NCBI GenBank assembly: GCA_001579985.1
Contig: LRSR01001672.1
Coordinates: 1-45,522, forward strand
Length of the DNA stretch: 45,522 bases
Reading direction: 5' to 3'
DNA from: Hypsibius dujardini
Taxonomy: Eukaryota > Tardigrada > Eutardigrada > Parachela > Hypsibiidae
The stretch's first letter is position 1. Every line of letters begins with the position of its first letter. Below, piece by piece: positions 19,051-32,095 of the stretch. A model generated the notes under the pieces. That model was not told the DNA's origin. It saw only the letters and a list, made by a program, of their open reading frames with translations, and searched no databases. Made by a program: the position numbers and the translations under genes.

Positions 19051-19207
19051 CTCAGATGCCAAACTGCAATTTCGTATAATAACAAAGTATTTCGACAAAA
19101 ATTTCACAGCAAAAAGACTAGAAATTCGACACTCACGAAAAAAGGTACTAGGAAAAGAACAGAACAAAAACAGAACAATATTCCGCAAAATATTCCGCAC
19201 CATTTAG

Positions 19208-20491
19208 TTAGGCATGAACTGCCGCAGCGGTAGGGTCGGCTCCGGGGCTGCTCATCTTGCGGAAGCCCCGGCGAATTTTCATCTCAAACTTCTCGGTCGG
19301 TATGACGTCACTGTCGTCGTCCATGTCGAAGCTGGAAACGGACGAGGAGTCGGGGCTGCTGACGTTGGGCGTTCGGAGAATCTTCATGACGGTCAGCGAG
19401 AGGCGGCTGTCCTGTAACCGCAAATGCAGACAACATCAACCGAGGCAGACACAAACTGATGGAGATACAGACAGACAATTGCACACTGCTCGCTGTACAG
19501 CCAGATAAGCAGGCAGACCGATCGGCATGACCAAACATGACAGGTACAAAAAAACAGACATTCAGGCATGGTAAAAAGTACAGTGAAGCGACAAGTGCTT
19601 CGTGTAAGTGGAATACAAACAATTGAAGGGCTGGAAGGATTTGGCTTTACCATCTTCTCCTGAATGGCAATCAGCTCCTTAAACGTCGACGTTTTCGAGA
19701 TTTCATTTATTCGCCGTGCCTTCTCCAACATCGCCGTCCGGCCGGTGTCACTCGATTCATGCAGAATGCGCCGGAATGCCTCGATCGAGATGTCTTCTTC
19801 CCTGTCACGATTTCCACCATCCTGAACAAACGAAACGGAGATCGTCAACCAGTAAAACAACAAGCACAATTATAGGTATCGGGAGGTCTGTCTGTCTGTC
19901 TATCGTATGTCATAACGATCATACCTGTTGCCGGTTCCACTGATCCCCCTCCGACTGCTCATCCTCTTCTCCGTACACCGTAGAGCGACTCCGGCTGCTA
20001 AGGCTCTGCCGATCTAAATCCGGTTTGTCCAACTGATCCGCTACGTACTTATTCTCCAGCTGAAGCGGGTTCAAACGAAGACCCTCCTTGTCGATATCAT
20101 CCAGAAGAGGCAACAGCTTGAATAGAGGTGGGCCAGCCGGCGGAACCTGCATCGACGATTTAGAGGAGCTTCGAGCCGACAGTAGCGGTGCGTGAACTGC
20201 CGAGTTCAAGACGGTCGAGATGGATCGTAGACCGACGAAGCAACCGGGCGGTACGGTTTCCGGGTAGCTTTTCTCCCGTTCTGCCACAACCTACAGAAGG
20301 AAGAAGGTGAGACACAGGCAGAAGTGCAACAGACAGATTCACAAAACGATATGCAGACAAAGTAGACCGACAGTCAGACAGAAATAGAGACAGGCAGACA
20401 AACAGGCAGACAGACAGCCAGACAGGCAGACAGACAGACAGAGAGACAGACAGAGAGACAGAGAGAGACAGACAGACAGACAATTAGACGA

Positions 20492-20536
<45 letters not shown>

Positions 20537-21237
20537 GACAGATAGACAGTCAGGCAGGCAGACAAAGTGTTAGCGAAGTACCTCATCGATATGGGCCGAA
20601 AACAGCGGAACATTAATGAATAGCGGAACCAGACTGAAGCAGCAAGCCGCCAAACCATGCGTCGCATTCCGTTGCGTCGCGGTCATATCCTGCGTTTGGA
20701 GTGCCAGCTCCTGTACCGCAAACAGGAAGCGGATAAACTCCACCAGCACCTCCTCGTTCACCTTGCCCAATTCCAACATCAGTAGCGTCACTGTGGCGTT
20801 CACGGCTCGCACCAAATTCATTGTGTTGTCGGCACGGTCGATATTTTCGTACATGCACAAAATTAGCTTCCGAACGTTGTTCTTGGCGAAACTGGCGTCC
20901 TCTGAAGAGGGCGGATCTTGTATGGCCAATGGCAGCTTCCCAGGTAAAGTGCTTCCATTATCGGTCATCTTCATCAGATTTCCGTGCCTGTTCAGAAGAG
21001 CGGATCAGATATTAAAAGGCTTCCAGCTTGTATAAGTTTAAGATTAAATTCATTACAACGCCTATTTAACTAGTCTTCAAATCGAAAATACTATTTAAAT
21101 ACTAAGTAAATATTAAGTAAATAAATAATAAAGGTAAAAAGTTATGGCACAATTTTGCTTGTCTGTCTGTCTTTCAGTCTGTCTGTCTATTTGTCTGTCT
21201 GTCAGTCTGTCTATTTGTATGTTTGTATGTTTGTATG

Positions 21238-21298
<61 letters not shown>

Positions 21299-24200
21299 AG
21301 TCTGTCTATATGTCTGTCTATATATCTGTCTATATGTCTGTCTATCTGTCTGTCTGTCTGTCTGTCCGTCTGTCTGGCTGTTTGCCTGCCTGCCTGCTTG
21401 CTTGCCTACTTGCTTGTCTGTCTGTAATACCTGTCCAATAGCGTATGGAAGATGGCATGGACCAAAATTCGCACTTCCACGGAAGTCGACAAGGAGACCC
21501 GCATCAAGAGATCGAGGAAGGCTATTGGGAAGGTAGTGGTCATCTGTACGGGTACGTATTTAGTTGCGACTTTGAGGAGACTGCGGAGGAGGAGGAGTGG
21601 GAGCCAGGTGGCGCTGACGTTGTCTTCCCCGGCGGTGCCGCCGCCGCCACGGACCACCACCTTGTCCATGATGAAGCGCATGATTTCAATCTTCTGGTAG
21701 TCGGGGAGATTGGTGGCGAACTCGCCGATCGTCACGACGAGCGCCTCCTGGTAGAGCTGTTCGCCGTGCTCGGAGGAGCGGATCTGTCGGTCCACGGATA
21801 TTTTCAGGTGACGGAGGAGTGCGCTGAACACTTCGAAGACGGATGGTCCTGCGTAATAAAAATTTTACATAAATTTTTTTGAGAAAATATGTAAAGACTA
21901 TTAAAAAAAATGTAAAATCATAACTGAAAAGATAACGCAAGAATATTTAAAAATATAAAAAAATAGGAATATAAAATTACGATTCTATTCTGGGTTAACT
22001 TACGACCGATTGGTTGATTGATTGATTGGTTGGTAAAGTTAGGAATTTTATAATACTTTCTGATCAGTTGATCAATACACATCCATGTTTCGACTGTGGT
22101 TGCTTGATTGACTGAATACCCTCTTGACTTACCGACTGAGGTGGCAATGTCGACCGTCTGAGCGAGACACTTGGCTATAGTCGTTTTCATTTCCGGAGGG
22201 CTCTGCACATGGTTATCCAGATGACCGACAATGACCTGCACCGCCTTGTAGGCATACTGATTGGGAATGGCGTAGCAAATGGTCTTGATAACGTGAATGG
22301 CAAACTCTCCCGGCACCCACAGGTTGTTGTTGTCCAGGTGTTTCAAGGCCGGGCTCATGACCGCTTTGATATTGGCAAACATGGTGCGGCTGCAGATCTC
22401 CTGGAGGATGTTGGTGGCAAAAGATTCCAATTCCTGGACGTCGGACGGGGCGATACCCTCCACACCGTTGGTCTCCTTCGCAATTCTGCAACAAAAAGAC
22501 AATAAAACCATTCGTTAACTTATACACAGCATGCCTAAAGCCGCTCCCTGTCTGCCCACTTTGTCACCCTGTCTGTCTGCCTAATTTCTCAGTCAGTCAA
22601 TCAATGTGTCTGTCTGTATGCCTGTCTGTTTGTTTGTGTGTGTGTCTGTACGTCTGTCTGCATGTCTGTCTGTTTGTGTGTCTGTGTGTCTGTCTATGTG
22701 TCTGGGTTTCTGTGTGTGTGTGTCCATCTGATCAGTTTAAAGAAAACAAGTACTATCTGTTCATCTAGCTCACCCTCTGTTCAAATCTTCCGTCTGCTGC
22801 ATGTTGAAGATCAATGACGGCACAATCTTATCCATGTGCACCTGCTCCCAGATATTGACTTGCAGATCGTCCGACCCGGTCTTCCGGATGATGCCCCTGA
22901 TACCCATCATCCCGGCCCGACGGATGGCCTTCCGTGTCGCGGGGTCAGGGTCGTTGTTGTGGCACATCATGCTGAACTTGTCGATAAACTGATCGTAGCT
23001 GCGGTGGTAGGAGGGAATGTCCTCGGGGATGTCGGCAAACTTGACGAATGACGTCACGGCGTAGCCCTGCAGGCTGACATCCGGGCATTCCAGTAGGAGG
23101 AGGTTCATTTTGAGGAATGAACCGACGAATAGATTGAGTCGCGTGTGCTGGTCCGAGGATTTGCATGAGGAGAGGAGAGAATCCATGGCTTCCATCGTGA
23201 TCTTTGCATATCTATACGAATTTCCAAAATGAGACACATAGAAAAATGAATTGCGTTTACGAGTACTGTCTAATAAAGCGGAATCACAGAGTGTACCACG
23301 TAAACAATAAAGCTAATCCACTTTTAGTCTGAAAAAATTGATCAGCCATGCAAACGATCATTTGATTGATGCATTTAAGACAAATGCAGGAATAGCAACC
23401 AATCAACCAATCAGTTGATGAACCGTTCAACCACTGGACCAATCAACCAATCAGCTGATGAACCGTTCAACCACTGGACCAATCAACCAATCAACCGTTC
23501 AAACGTTGGACCAATAGATCAATCAACCAATCAACTGTTACTTTCTGAAGAAAATAACCGACGATGAAAAAAGAGATCTGATTTAGTAATAACTCCTCTC
23601 ATACCAAATGTGTACACTTTTCAACCATCACTCACTCATATCTCCGTCTGGAGAGGTAGTACTCCAAACAAAACAGCAGATATTTCCCGATCTTGTCCAA
23701 CTTATCCGGGTGGGAGAGGGAGTAAAACACCAGCTTGTCCAAATTAACGCGATCGATGCCTTCCTGCAAAGGGGAAAATACAATAAAAAATTGAAAATAC
23801 ATATGTCAAGATAATCGATGCATTTCGCGAGGTTCAAAAAGTAGAAAGGCAAAGCAAAAGAGGAATACTGTATTTCCTCGACATGTTTGATTGATTGACT
23901 GACTGACTGACGGGGACTACTGTATTTCCTCGATAGATAGCGACAGCGCACGGGTCACGTGACGTAATGGTTGCCCGCTGTACACGTGAAGTTTGCTAAC
24001 GAGTAGGGGGGCCAATTTAACGTCACACAGATCGTGCGCCGTCGCTATCTATCGCGAAAATACAGTAATAAAAATTGTACGGTAAAAAAAATGACCTCCG
24101 CTGTGGCCGGGTAGATGTTGTCGATCAAGCGCTTGTACTTCTGCTTGCACTTCCCGCAGCAATCCCACGCGCCTGCAAACACAAGAAGCAAAGGAGAGTG

Positions 24201-24586
24201 TAAGATACGCAAAAGTCATTTCACTAAAAACAAATATGTGAGGAAGGAGTTTTGGAATGGGCCACTTGACTTTCCCGTACCCTGGAATGAGCCACCCTAG
24301 AATCGCAACTTCTAGACAGGTTTTGACTATCATCAAAATTCGAAACGACAGAGAATAATCTATAATTCGGGGAAACGCGTATCAGATATGAAGAAAATTT
24401 GTGAGAACATGTTTAAAAAACGAAATAATTGGACGGTTGAAAAAAGCTCACTATAGAGGTCGCTGACTATTCAATGATCCATCTGTTTTCAATCAACTAC
24501 GACAGAGCGCCCCCTACCACCATGTGATCCGTTCCAGGGTACGGAAAGTCAAGTGGCCCATTCCAGAGCCTTTCCCTCTTACCCAT
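19208..24586 (-). CDS. EFR3: EFR3 (rolling blackout family), plasma-membrane scaffold for PI4KA
   Basis: Ten exons on the minus strand: candidate 24586-24583, then 24172-24096, 23763-23636, 23211-22774, 22485-22133, 21848-21431, 20987-20582, 20290-19925, 19821-19651, 19411-19208; about 854 residues (human EFR3A 821). EFR3 is a palmitoylated HEAT-repeat protein that anchors TTC7 and PI4-kinase alpha at the plasma membrane. Seen: Cys cluster DCCGKC then QKYKRLIDNIYP (human RYKRLVDNIFP), DKLVFYSLSHPDKLDKIG, ITMEAMDSLL, SYHRSYDQFIDKFS, IRGIIRKT, HMDKIVPSLIFNMQ, VFEVFSALLRHLKISVD, DYQKIEIMRFIM and LLDRHGN. The first coding exon is the least certain: ATG G before GTAAGAG at 24582, giving M-G-A-W-D-C-C. 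The exon 24172-24096 donor GTCATT is weak. The C-terminal 240 residues are poorly conserved. Confidence 0.9.
20330..20562 (-). repeat. CAGA array in EFR3 intron (20583-20986 exon to 20290)
   Basis: CAGACAGACAGG and CAGAGAGACAG tracts, CTGT in EFR3 sense orientation. Confidence 0.9.
21156..21425 (+). repeat. CTGT array in EFR3 intron
   Basis: CTGT tract with CTAT, TTTGTATG and CTGC variants, ending within a few bases of the donor at 21430. Antisense to EFR3. Confidence 0.92.
22555..22727 (+). repeat. CTGT/TGTG array in EFR3 intron
   Basis: Degenerate CTGTCTGT, GTGTGTCTGT and TTTGTGTG tracts between the exons at 22485 and 22774. Confidence 0.85.
23397..23535 (-). repeat. Minisatellite of about 60 bp in EFR3 intron
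   Basis: Three decaying copies of CCAATCAACCAATCAG plus TGATGAACCGTTCAACCACT, then GGA. In EFR3 sense it contains TTGATTGG. Confidence 0.8.
23918..24067. mobile_element. TA-flanked MITE with 33-bp terminal inverted repeats
   Basis: The element from 23920 to 24065 (146 bp) begins CTGTATTTCCTCGATAGATA and ends with the reverse complement, with about 4 mismatches in 33 bp. TA dinucleotides flank both sides (23918-23919 and 24066-24067), the target duplication of Tc1/mariner-type elements. It sits in the EFR3 intron between the exons at 24096 and 23763. A solo end (TACTGTATTTCCTCGA) lies 50 bp upstream at about 23867-23882. Confidence 0.85.
24237..24580. mobile_element. Foldback element filling EFR3 intron 1
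   Basis: Arms of about 50 bp at 24237-24290 and 24527-24580. The core GAATGGGCCACTTGACTTTC is followed by CGTACCCTGGAA on the left, with the reverse complement on the right. The right arm ends 2 bp from the proposed EFR3 exon 1 donor. The interior has no coding capacity. Confidence 0.8.
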
Positions 24587-25318
24587 TCTTTAGAAACTAT
24601 AAGCAGCCAACAGTCGAATGCCTATCGCACTGTATAATTGCAGCACACCAGGGGCAGGTACTGAAAAATCTCTTTAAGATACAAAAAATAATTTTTTTAG
24701 TGAGAAACATCCAACGGATACAAAATTAGGAATGAATGGGACGGTAATTAAGAGAATCCAGAATAAGGAAGCAATCAATAATTATTCGAGCCGTACGGTG
24801 CACCATTTCCATACCCATAATTATGTTGAGCCGTACGGGTCGACGTTACGTGGAAGTGGACTTGTAGAATTACTGGCGTGGAATTCATTGATAGACTCGT
24901 GTGGAGGTGGAATAATGCTCACCGTGCGAGTGGAATTGGAATGCGCTAGCGTCTGCCGTAAAGTAAAAAATCCCAAAATCAGATTTCTTTTTTTGATCTT
25001 CCGAAGCAGCTCCCAGGGCAAAATCATACCTCTTAACCTTTTTCCCCTCGTTTTGACCTTGAAAATTAACTCCGATTGTTAAATTACTACCTCGTCGCAC
25101 CACCGGATGGACTGAACGTAAGTGCGCATTTAAAAATTTAATGGCGAAAAAATGCGTCATAAAAACGGCTGACATTTTTTTCAAATAGTTTTCTCCCCCC
25201 CCCCCAGACCGGGTTTTTCCGCCCTGACCATCTGGCCAGGGAAGCTTCATGTCGACCCTGGACTCATTTGATCGTCTCATTTGCCGCGCTCGCTCCGCCG
25301 GAGCACCCCCTTTCCTCG
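24587..25318. promoter_or_regulatory. Divergent region between EFR3 and CNOT1
   Basis: If the EFR3 start is right, 732 bp separate the two starts. GAGCCGTACGG occurs twice (about 24788 and 24830). The stretch 24808-24880 resembles 5905-5985. GTGGAATTGGAATGCG near 24930 belongs to the dispersed GGAATTGGAA family. A C-run lies at 25194-25205. No clear TATA box; GC-rich sequence begins about 60 bp upstream of the CNOT1 ATG. Confidence 0.45.
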
Positions 25319-28300
25319 ATGGCAGCGGAGGACCCGAAGCACAACAACAGTGCCTCATCTTCATCTTCCAACGTCAAGATGAACCATGTCGATCTCTACG
25401 TCACGCCGGCGTTATTTTACATTGAGAGTCTCATTAAGGCGCTGAATAAAAAGAATCACAAGGCGGTCGCGCAGGAATTGAGCACGGTGAGTGGAGTGGA
25501 ATTTTGCCTACACACATGGCCAAAATACTTGACTGACCGAGTTAGGGCCACTGGCCCTGGATCTATGACAGTGGCCCTAATTCGGTCAGCTAAGCATTTT
25601 GGCCCTTTTGCCTTTCTCCATTAAAATGTTTTCTTGGTTTCAAAGGTTTGTGCCCATCACGGACCGACCTCCACTCGGCATCTGCTGCAGACTCTTTTTT
25701 CCGGACTTGATTTCTCTTTGGATCCCCAGTCGATTGTGAAGAACAAGGAATTTCATCAGGTAAGGAACGATGACGGGAAAGTTCCGAATGATACCGGTTG
25801 TTTTCCACAGCGCATTAGGCGCTTTCCCTGTAGTCTTACATAGTTCGCTTCTTTGCTGCGGTTGATCGATTGATCGATTGATCCGAGTGTTTGACACGTA
25901 CCGTGTGCTTGCGACCTCGAGGAACACTTTTCTGCACTACCCGTAAATTTTGGCCTATCCGTAAATTTTGGCCTACCCGTAAATTTTAACCAACCCGGGC
26001 CTTGCTTATTCAGTGCCGTTCATCAAATTACCACTTTAGGGAGAAATATACGGAAAAACACGACTTTACAATCAATCAATCAAGCACAACGAGTAAGCTG
26101 TACGAAATTAGCCAATCAGTGAAGAGTGAATCCGATTGAACGTTCAATCGAATGCAGGGTCATACCGAGGGAGGCGGGGCTTAGCTTTCGCTTGAGATCG
26201 CGAGCATACGGTATTCGATTCCTATTCTTTATCAAACGAATAGATTGATTGACTGATTGAAATGAGAAATTTCCTTGATGGTATTTTAAGTGCTTGATTG
26301 ATTTGTTGTCGCTGAATCTATTGTACTTGATTATCCGATGAAGAAAGAAAAAATGAACGTTATCGAACCAACTGTCAATCAGCTAATCAATCAATCAACC
26401 AGCTAATCAATCAATCAGTTAGCTAATCAGTCAATCAACTAGCTAATCAATCAATCAGTCAGCTAATCAATCAATCAACCAGCTAATCAATCAATCAACC
26501 AGCTAATCAATCAATCAGTTAGCTAATCAATCAATCAATCGATTGATCGTCTGCTTATTCAGTCTGTTTGGGATAATTTTAATGTAATCTTTTATGGAAT
26601 TGTACGATATAAACCACTCGAGAAAAACTTAATTTTTCAGGCGTTTTTTTTTATAAGTTAACCTTGTTGTTTGCTTTTCTGGACAGGCTCTACCGGTACA
26701 GTTACTGGTCCAGCAAGTCGCCACCCTCATCGACCTCCCGCTATTCAGAACCGTCTTGCATTTTTGCTTTGAGCGGCCATTCGACCTAGTACAGGTACGC
26801 ACAACGAGTGTTTACCACAACCACCGCACTGGTTCGCCGTGAGAGTGGTCTTGGGTCTTGTTGTCCACCATGACATCCCACGACGACTAGCGCAATGTGG
26901 AAAGAGATGGAGAGAGAGAGAGAGAGAGAGAGAGTGGGCCAGATTGCTCGACACGTGTACTAATTACTAACCTGTCTGGCGGGTACGACTGACTCACCAC
27001 CAGACACCAACAGTAATAGGATGTGTGTAGTCTTTCCTGTACATGTCATTGTTGACTGGTTCCCCCCCCCTGTCTCTCTCACTCTCGCTCGGTCTTGAAT
27101 GCACACTGCCGAATAAGAGTCTGTCGACCCTGATTTTCAAAAATGACTTACGCGGCTGTTTTAACACTACCACCATGAGCGACTTTTTTGTGCCCACCAC
27201 CGCGGTGTGAAAACATGCTGCCGTCGAGGAGGTCTAAACTCCGATCCCCTCCTCCGTGTTTCAGGAGGCGCAGTTTTTGGGCAACCAACAGTTGATCCCG
27301 CTCTGCGGACGCATCTTCAAGTTCAACCGCGAGCAGGAGAACCGATTGTGTATCATCCTCCTCAAGTCCAACATCCCGCACGTGCGCAATCAGGCGGCGG
27401 CGCTGTTGAAGCAGAAGTTTGGCGACATCCTCAAGACCTACTGCGACGCGGACGAGCGACTGCTGCACGACACGGATAAGACGGTCTTTCATGAGCATCT
27501 GCTGCTGCTAGAGCCGGGCCAGCGGGAGGAATTTGCGGAGCGTGTCTCTGCGGAGCTGGAGGAGGAGTTTCGCTCGACACTCCGGAAGCTCTATCCGCAT
27601 CCGCGGTTGCTGCCGCTGCAGCTGAAGCCGATTCTATTGGGCCACACTTATCTCGATCCTGACGCATTTGAGGTGCGCTAATCTCTCCCATCATCATTGT
27701 GCATGCAACAGATTATTGCACTTCTCAATCACTGATGCAGCCAGGCGCTTGATTGATTGAGCGATTGACTTGACTTTTTAGTTCGTCTGATTGATTGATT
27801 GATTGATTATGTGAGTTTCCTTTTACTGGTCTCCCTGGTTGATTGATCGATTGGTTGATTGTTACCAGTCTTGGTTAACTTTATTACTTATTCATAATCT
27901 GTTCATTGATGAAAAACGGTATTTGTTTTAGATTGGAAGACAGTTGGAAATGTCACGCAACCCTCCGAAAGTGAACCTCGACTCGGATCACGACCTCCTC
28001 GTCCGTCTCCTCATCGAGTTCGGCTACAAGGCCATTGACAGTATTGAATCATGCCGCTCCTGCCTCGGCGGCATCGGGCTGGAATTTATCACCCCCGAGA
28101 GTGTGGCGCGCTGCATCGGCGTCCTGGCCAGCACTGTTCCCGTGGAGGAGCTCTCGCAGGAGGAGCTGGAGACGGTGGAGCTGGACCAGCGGGTGCGCAA
28201 CACGGGCTATTACGTCATGTGGTCGCGCGGTGAGATGAAGACGACCCGTGCGGAGGCCAAAGAGAAGGACCGGCGCCGGATGGAGAACGTCGTCGTGGCG

Positions 28301-31300
28301 GTGTGTGAGAAGTGTCCCTCGCTGAGCTGGCGGGAAGTGGTCTATGAGATGGATCATGAGGGATTCTACATTTACGATCGTGCTGGATTACAGGTACACA
28401 CTCCATTTCCTAGTATGAGATGACGTCTGTATTTCGCCTCACCCTCTAGTTGGTCGATAAATCGGCTCACTCACGGGTTTCCCTTTAATAGCAGGTGCTT
28501 GATTGTTTGATTAGCTATGTTATATCGTAGAGCGCTTCTAGAAATCAAGCAATCAAGCACCTGCCATAAAAAAGAAACCCATGAGTGTGCCCTCAAAAAT
28601 GCCTTTAATTTCAAAAGTTTTGAGTCGTTTTATTTGCATTCAGACTTATTGCGTTGCTTATTATACCTGTGCGTTTTTCGTTTGAACCGTAGCTCGTCCT
28701 AATCGGTCTGTACCGTGGGCTGCAAAACACCCAGTTCCCCATCGAGCTGCTCTACCGGCACTGGACCAATTCGGACGCCCAACTGGCCTGGTTCACGCAT
28801 GCCCTGAAGAATCCGGACATCTTCTGCTTTGCCGACTTCTCCTGTGATCGCGCCGACGTGGCCCTCCTGAAGAGCGTGCCGGATGACTACCGCCAGAAGG
28901 ACATTCAGGTCTGGCTGGCCTTGGATCTGCTGGAGACGCTGCTGTTCCTCGCGGACGGCGGCTTCTCCCAGGAAGTGCTGTCCCTCCTGGAGGTGCCGCT
29001 CTTCCGCTGCCCCGACATCCTCCTCCTATCGCTCCTCCAGCTCAGTCCCAATTCCATGCAGGTGGTGACGTCACGGACGCGTCAGCAACTGGTGCGGCTG
29101 TGCGTGCAGAAGTTCCTCCTGACCCACCCCAACTCCCAGTCTGTGCTGCACTACGCCTGGACCATCTACCCCAACAACAAACTGTGGGCGCAGCAGCTGA
29201 TGATCGACGCCATGGCCGAGTGGTACGTGCTGGGGAAGTACGATCAGGCGCGGCTGGCCCGGATACTGGACGTGGCGCAGGACCTCAAGGCGCTCGGCGA
29301 TCTGCTGCAGTGTGACATTCTGCCCTTTGTGATTGATCTGTCGTGTCTGGCCGCACGCCGGGAGTACCTCAAGCTGGACAAGTGGATGCAGGATAAGATG
29401 GCCGAGCATGGTGTTAAGTTTGTCGAGGCGTGTCTGCGCTTCCTGGAACGGCGTTGTCCCACTCTCATTTACGGTATGCTCACCCCTTGACTGAGTCTCT
29501 AATCTTATTCGGGCAAGAACGGATATTTTTGCTTTTGATGATTTTATGTTGGGGTCTCGGGGGGGGAGAGGGGGAAATCACATCTGCGGTTTTGGAAACA
29601 AATAAGGAAGAAAAAAGTCCCGCACCACTTTGTGCTATGACAAGAGGCTTGATTGATTGATTGATCAGCAACGTTTCCGAAGTTTCTTTTTTTTTTGTTC
29701 CCAACCACTGTAAAACGTCTTTTTGGAAAACTTTTGATACACTTTCACTCCAAATTTGATTTGGAATCGATTGACATAAGCAGAATCTTTGGATGCTTGG
29801 GGGCGGAGCTCTGGGCTAGTTTCAATCTTGGCTTCTGAGTGACATTGCAGAAATTACCCATAGCTCCGCCCTCTAGCATCCAAATAAGATTCTGCTGATT
29901 TTAATCGATTCCAAATCGAATTTGAAGTGGATGAGTGTCAAAACTCTTGGAATCAAACGTTTTCCAAAAAAGGCATTTTAAAGGATAAGAAATGAAACTT
30001 CGGAAACGTTACTGATGAATCAATCAATCAATCCCCGGGTCATAGCACAAAGTGGTGCGGTAATGTTTTTCTTCCAATAAAAAAAAACAGAAAGTAAATG
30101 ATATAAATAAATAGAACGTTTGGCTACAATTTGGCAATAATTTAGGTTTAAATAATCATCTCCTTTTTCCCTTTTGTCCCGTAATTTTAGGCGATCCCCT
30201 CCGCGACGAACAACAGCTGCCGCGAAACGCCCAACTGCCCGCCGACACCGTCCACACCTTCATCGGACAGCTCCGAGACTCGTTGACCCACCTCAATTTG
30301 CCCTTCGAATCGGTGGCCCTCGTCATGAAACTCATCACCAACGAGCCGGCCGTGCTGAAACGGCCCAATCCACCGCCCAACATCATCAAACAGCAGGCCC
30401 CCTCACCGCCGGATTTCCCCGCCGTCAGCGGATTCTCCCAGCCGTCCGAGGCGTCCTCGACGATTCGTCCCGCCGTGACGGCGCTCAGTCCGACGCCCTT
30501 CCTCAATCTCACTCAGGGACGGTCGAATTTCGGATCGATCGGACCGCCGTCTGCGGGGTCGGGTCTTGGCCCGATCGGACAGACGCTGTTTGGTCAGCCA
30601 CAACAGCAGCAGCAGCAGCTTCTCCAACAGCAGATGCCGTCGTCATCGGCGTTCTCGCCGCCGCCCCCGTCACCGATGATCACCGGCCGTGATAGCATTC
30701 CCAGTCCGGCGGTGATTTCGTCGAAGCCGTCGGCTTTCACCCAGCTGACCGTGAATCCCTCATCCGGCTCGGGCAGCGCCATGTCCACCAACTCCAATGA
30801 TCTCTACGGCATGTTGCCGGAGGTCAGTTGATTGATTGATTGACTGACTGACTGATTGACTGACTGTTGTCTTGAAATTGATTGATTGATTGACACCTGA
30901 CAGACTGCTCTTCTGAAACTGATTGGTTGATTAGTTGATTGACTGATTGACTGCTGTTCTGAAATGGATTCTTTTTGCAGGTGCGAAAGTCCTATCCTGA
31001 GGACGTGGAAAAGGAAGTCTACACCTACTTCCACTCCATGTTTGCGGGCAAGTTTCCCCTCAACGCGCTGATTGAGAAAATGCGCAGCTGGAAGGAGTCC
31101 ACCTCGGACCGGGACCACCTCCTCTTTGATTGTATCATGCGTAACGTCTATGACGAGCATCAGTGGCTCCACCAGTATCCCGACAAGGAGTTTGAGGTGA
31201 CCGCGCGCTTCTTCGGCACCCTCATCGACAACCAATTCCTCAGCTACATGGGCCTGGGCATTGCGCTGCGCCAGCTGCTGGACTTTCTCCGCGTCGGCCC

Positions 31301-32039
31301 GAATCAGATCGGTCCCGGGGCGCGGCACTTTCGCTTTGCCGTCCTCGCGATGGACATGTTTAAGGACCGGCTGCATGAGTACTCGCAGTACTGCCACCAC
31401 GTGACGCAGACGCCGTTTTTCAAGGATTTCCCACCGGGCCTGAAGGAGTTCGTGCAGAGTGGTACGCGAGCAGAGAAGCCGTTGCTGCAGCAGCAGCAGC
31501 AACAGCGGGTACCGGAACGCCAGCTCAGTGTTGCTCAAGGGGTGGGCGGACGGAATAAGGCACTGTCGCCGCGGCATGATCGCAATAGCAGCGATTCGGA
31601 CGATTCCGATAGTAAGTAGTGGTGGTGGTTTTTTGTTTAGAGCCCGGGAATCCGTCCGGCGGAAGCAGTCTTCCTTGCGCTTACATTTCAAGAGGTGGTC
31701 TGCTTAGGCGAGATTCGGACAAGCAGACAGGCAAACGGAAAGATCGACAGGCAGATAGTCAAACAAGTCGATCGACAAACAATCTAGAGTTGAGGGAGAA
31801 GATAGGCCGGAACAGATCAGCTTGGGGACAGGCAAATACACATTCCGGTCAGCAGCCAAGCAGACAAACAATTGCATTTGTAGACCGAACGTCACACAGA
31901 GAAACACTGTGTGAATCGTGGATAAGGTCAGACAAAAGAAGATACTTAGGCAGGCAGTCAGACAGACACGACAGGCAGACGGACATTGATGGGAGAGAAC
32001 ATTCAGACAGACAGACACAGAAACAGCGAAACGAACAAA

Positions 32040-32095
<56 letters not shown>

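Noticed and set aside
24885-25364. 159-codon minus-strand frame opposite the CNOT1 start, considered as the EFR3 N-terminus
   Set aside because: It has no Cys cluster or donor that joins the exon at 24172 in phase, and its codons are antisense to CNOT1 exon 1 and the C-run.
26371-26545. Regularly spaced 20-bp repeats resembling a CRISPR array
   Set aside because: The spacers are 3 bp and the unit is a TTGA-type minisatellite in a eukaryotic intron.
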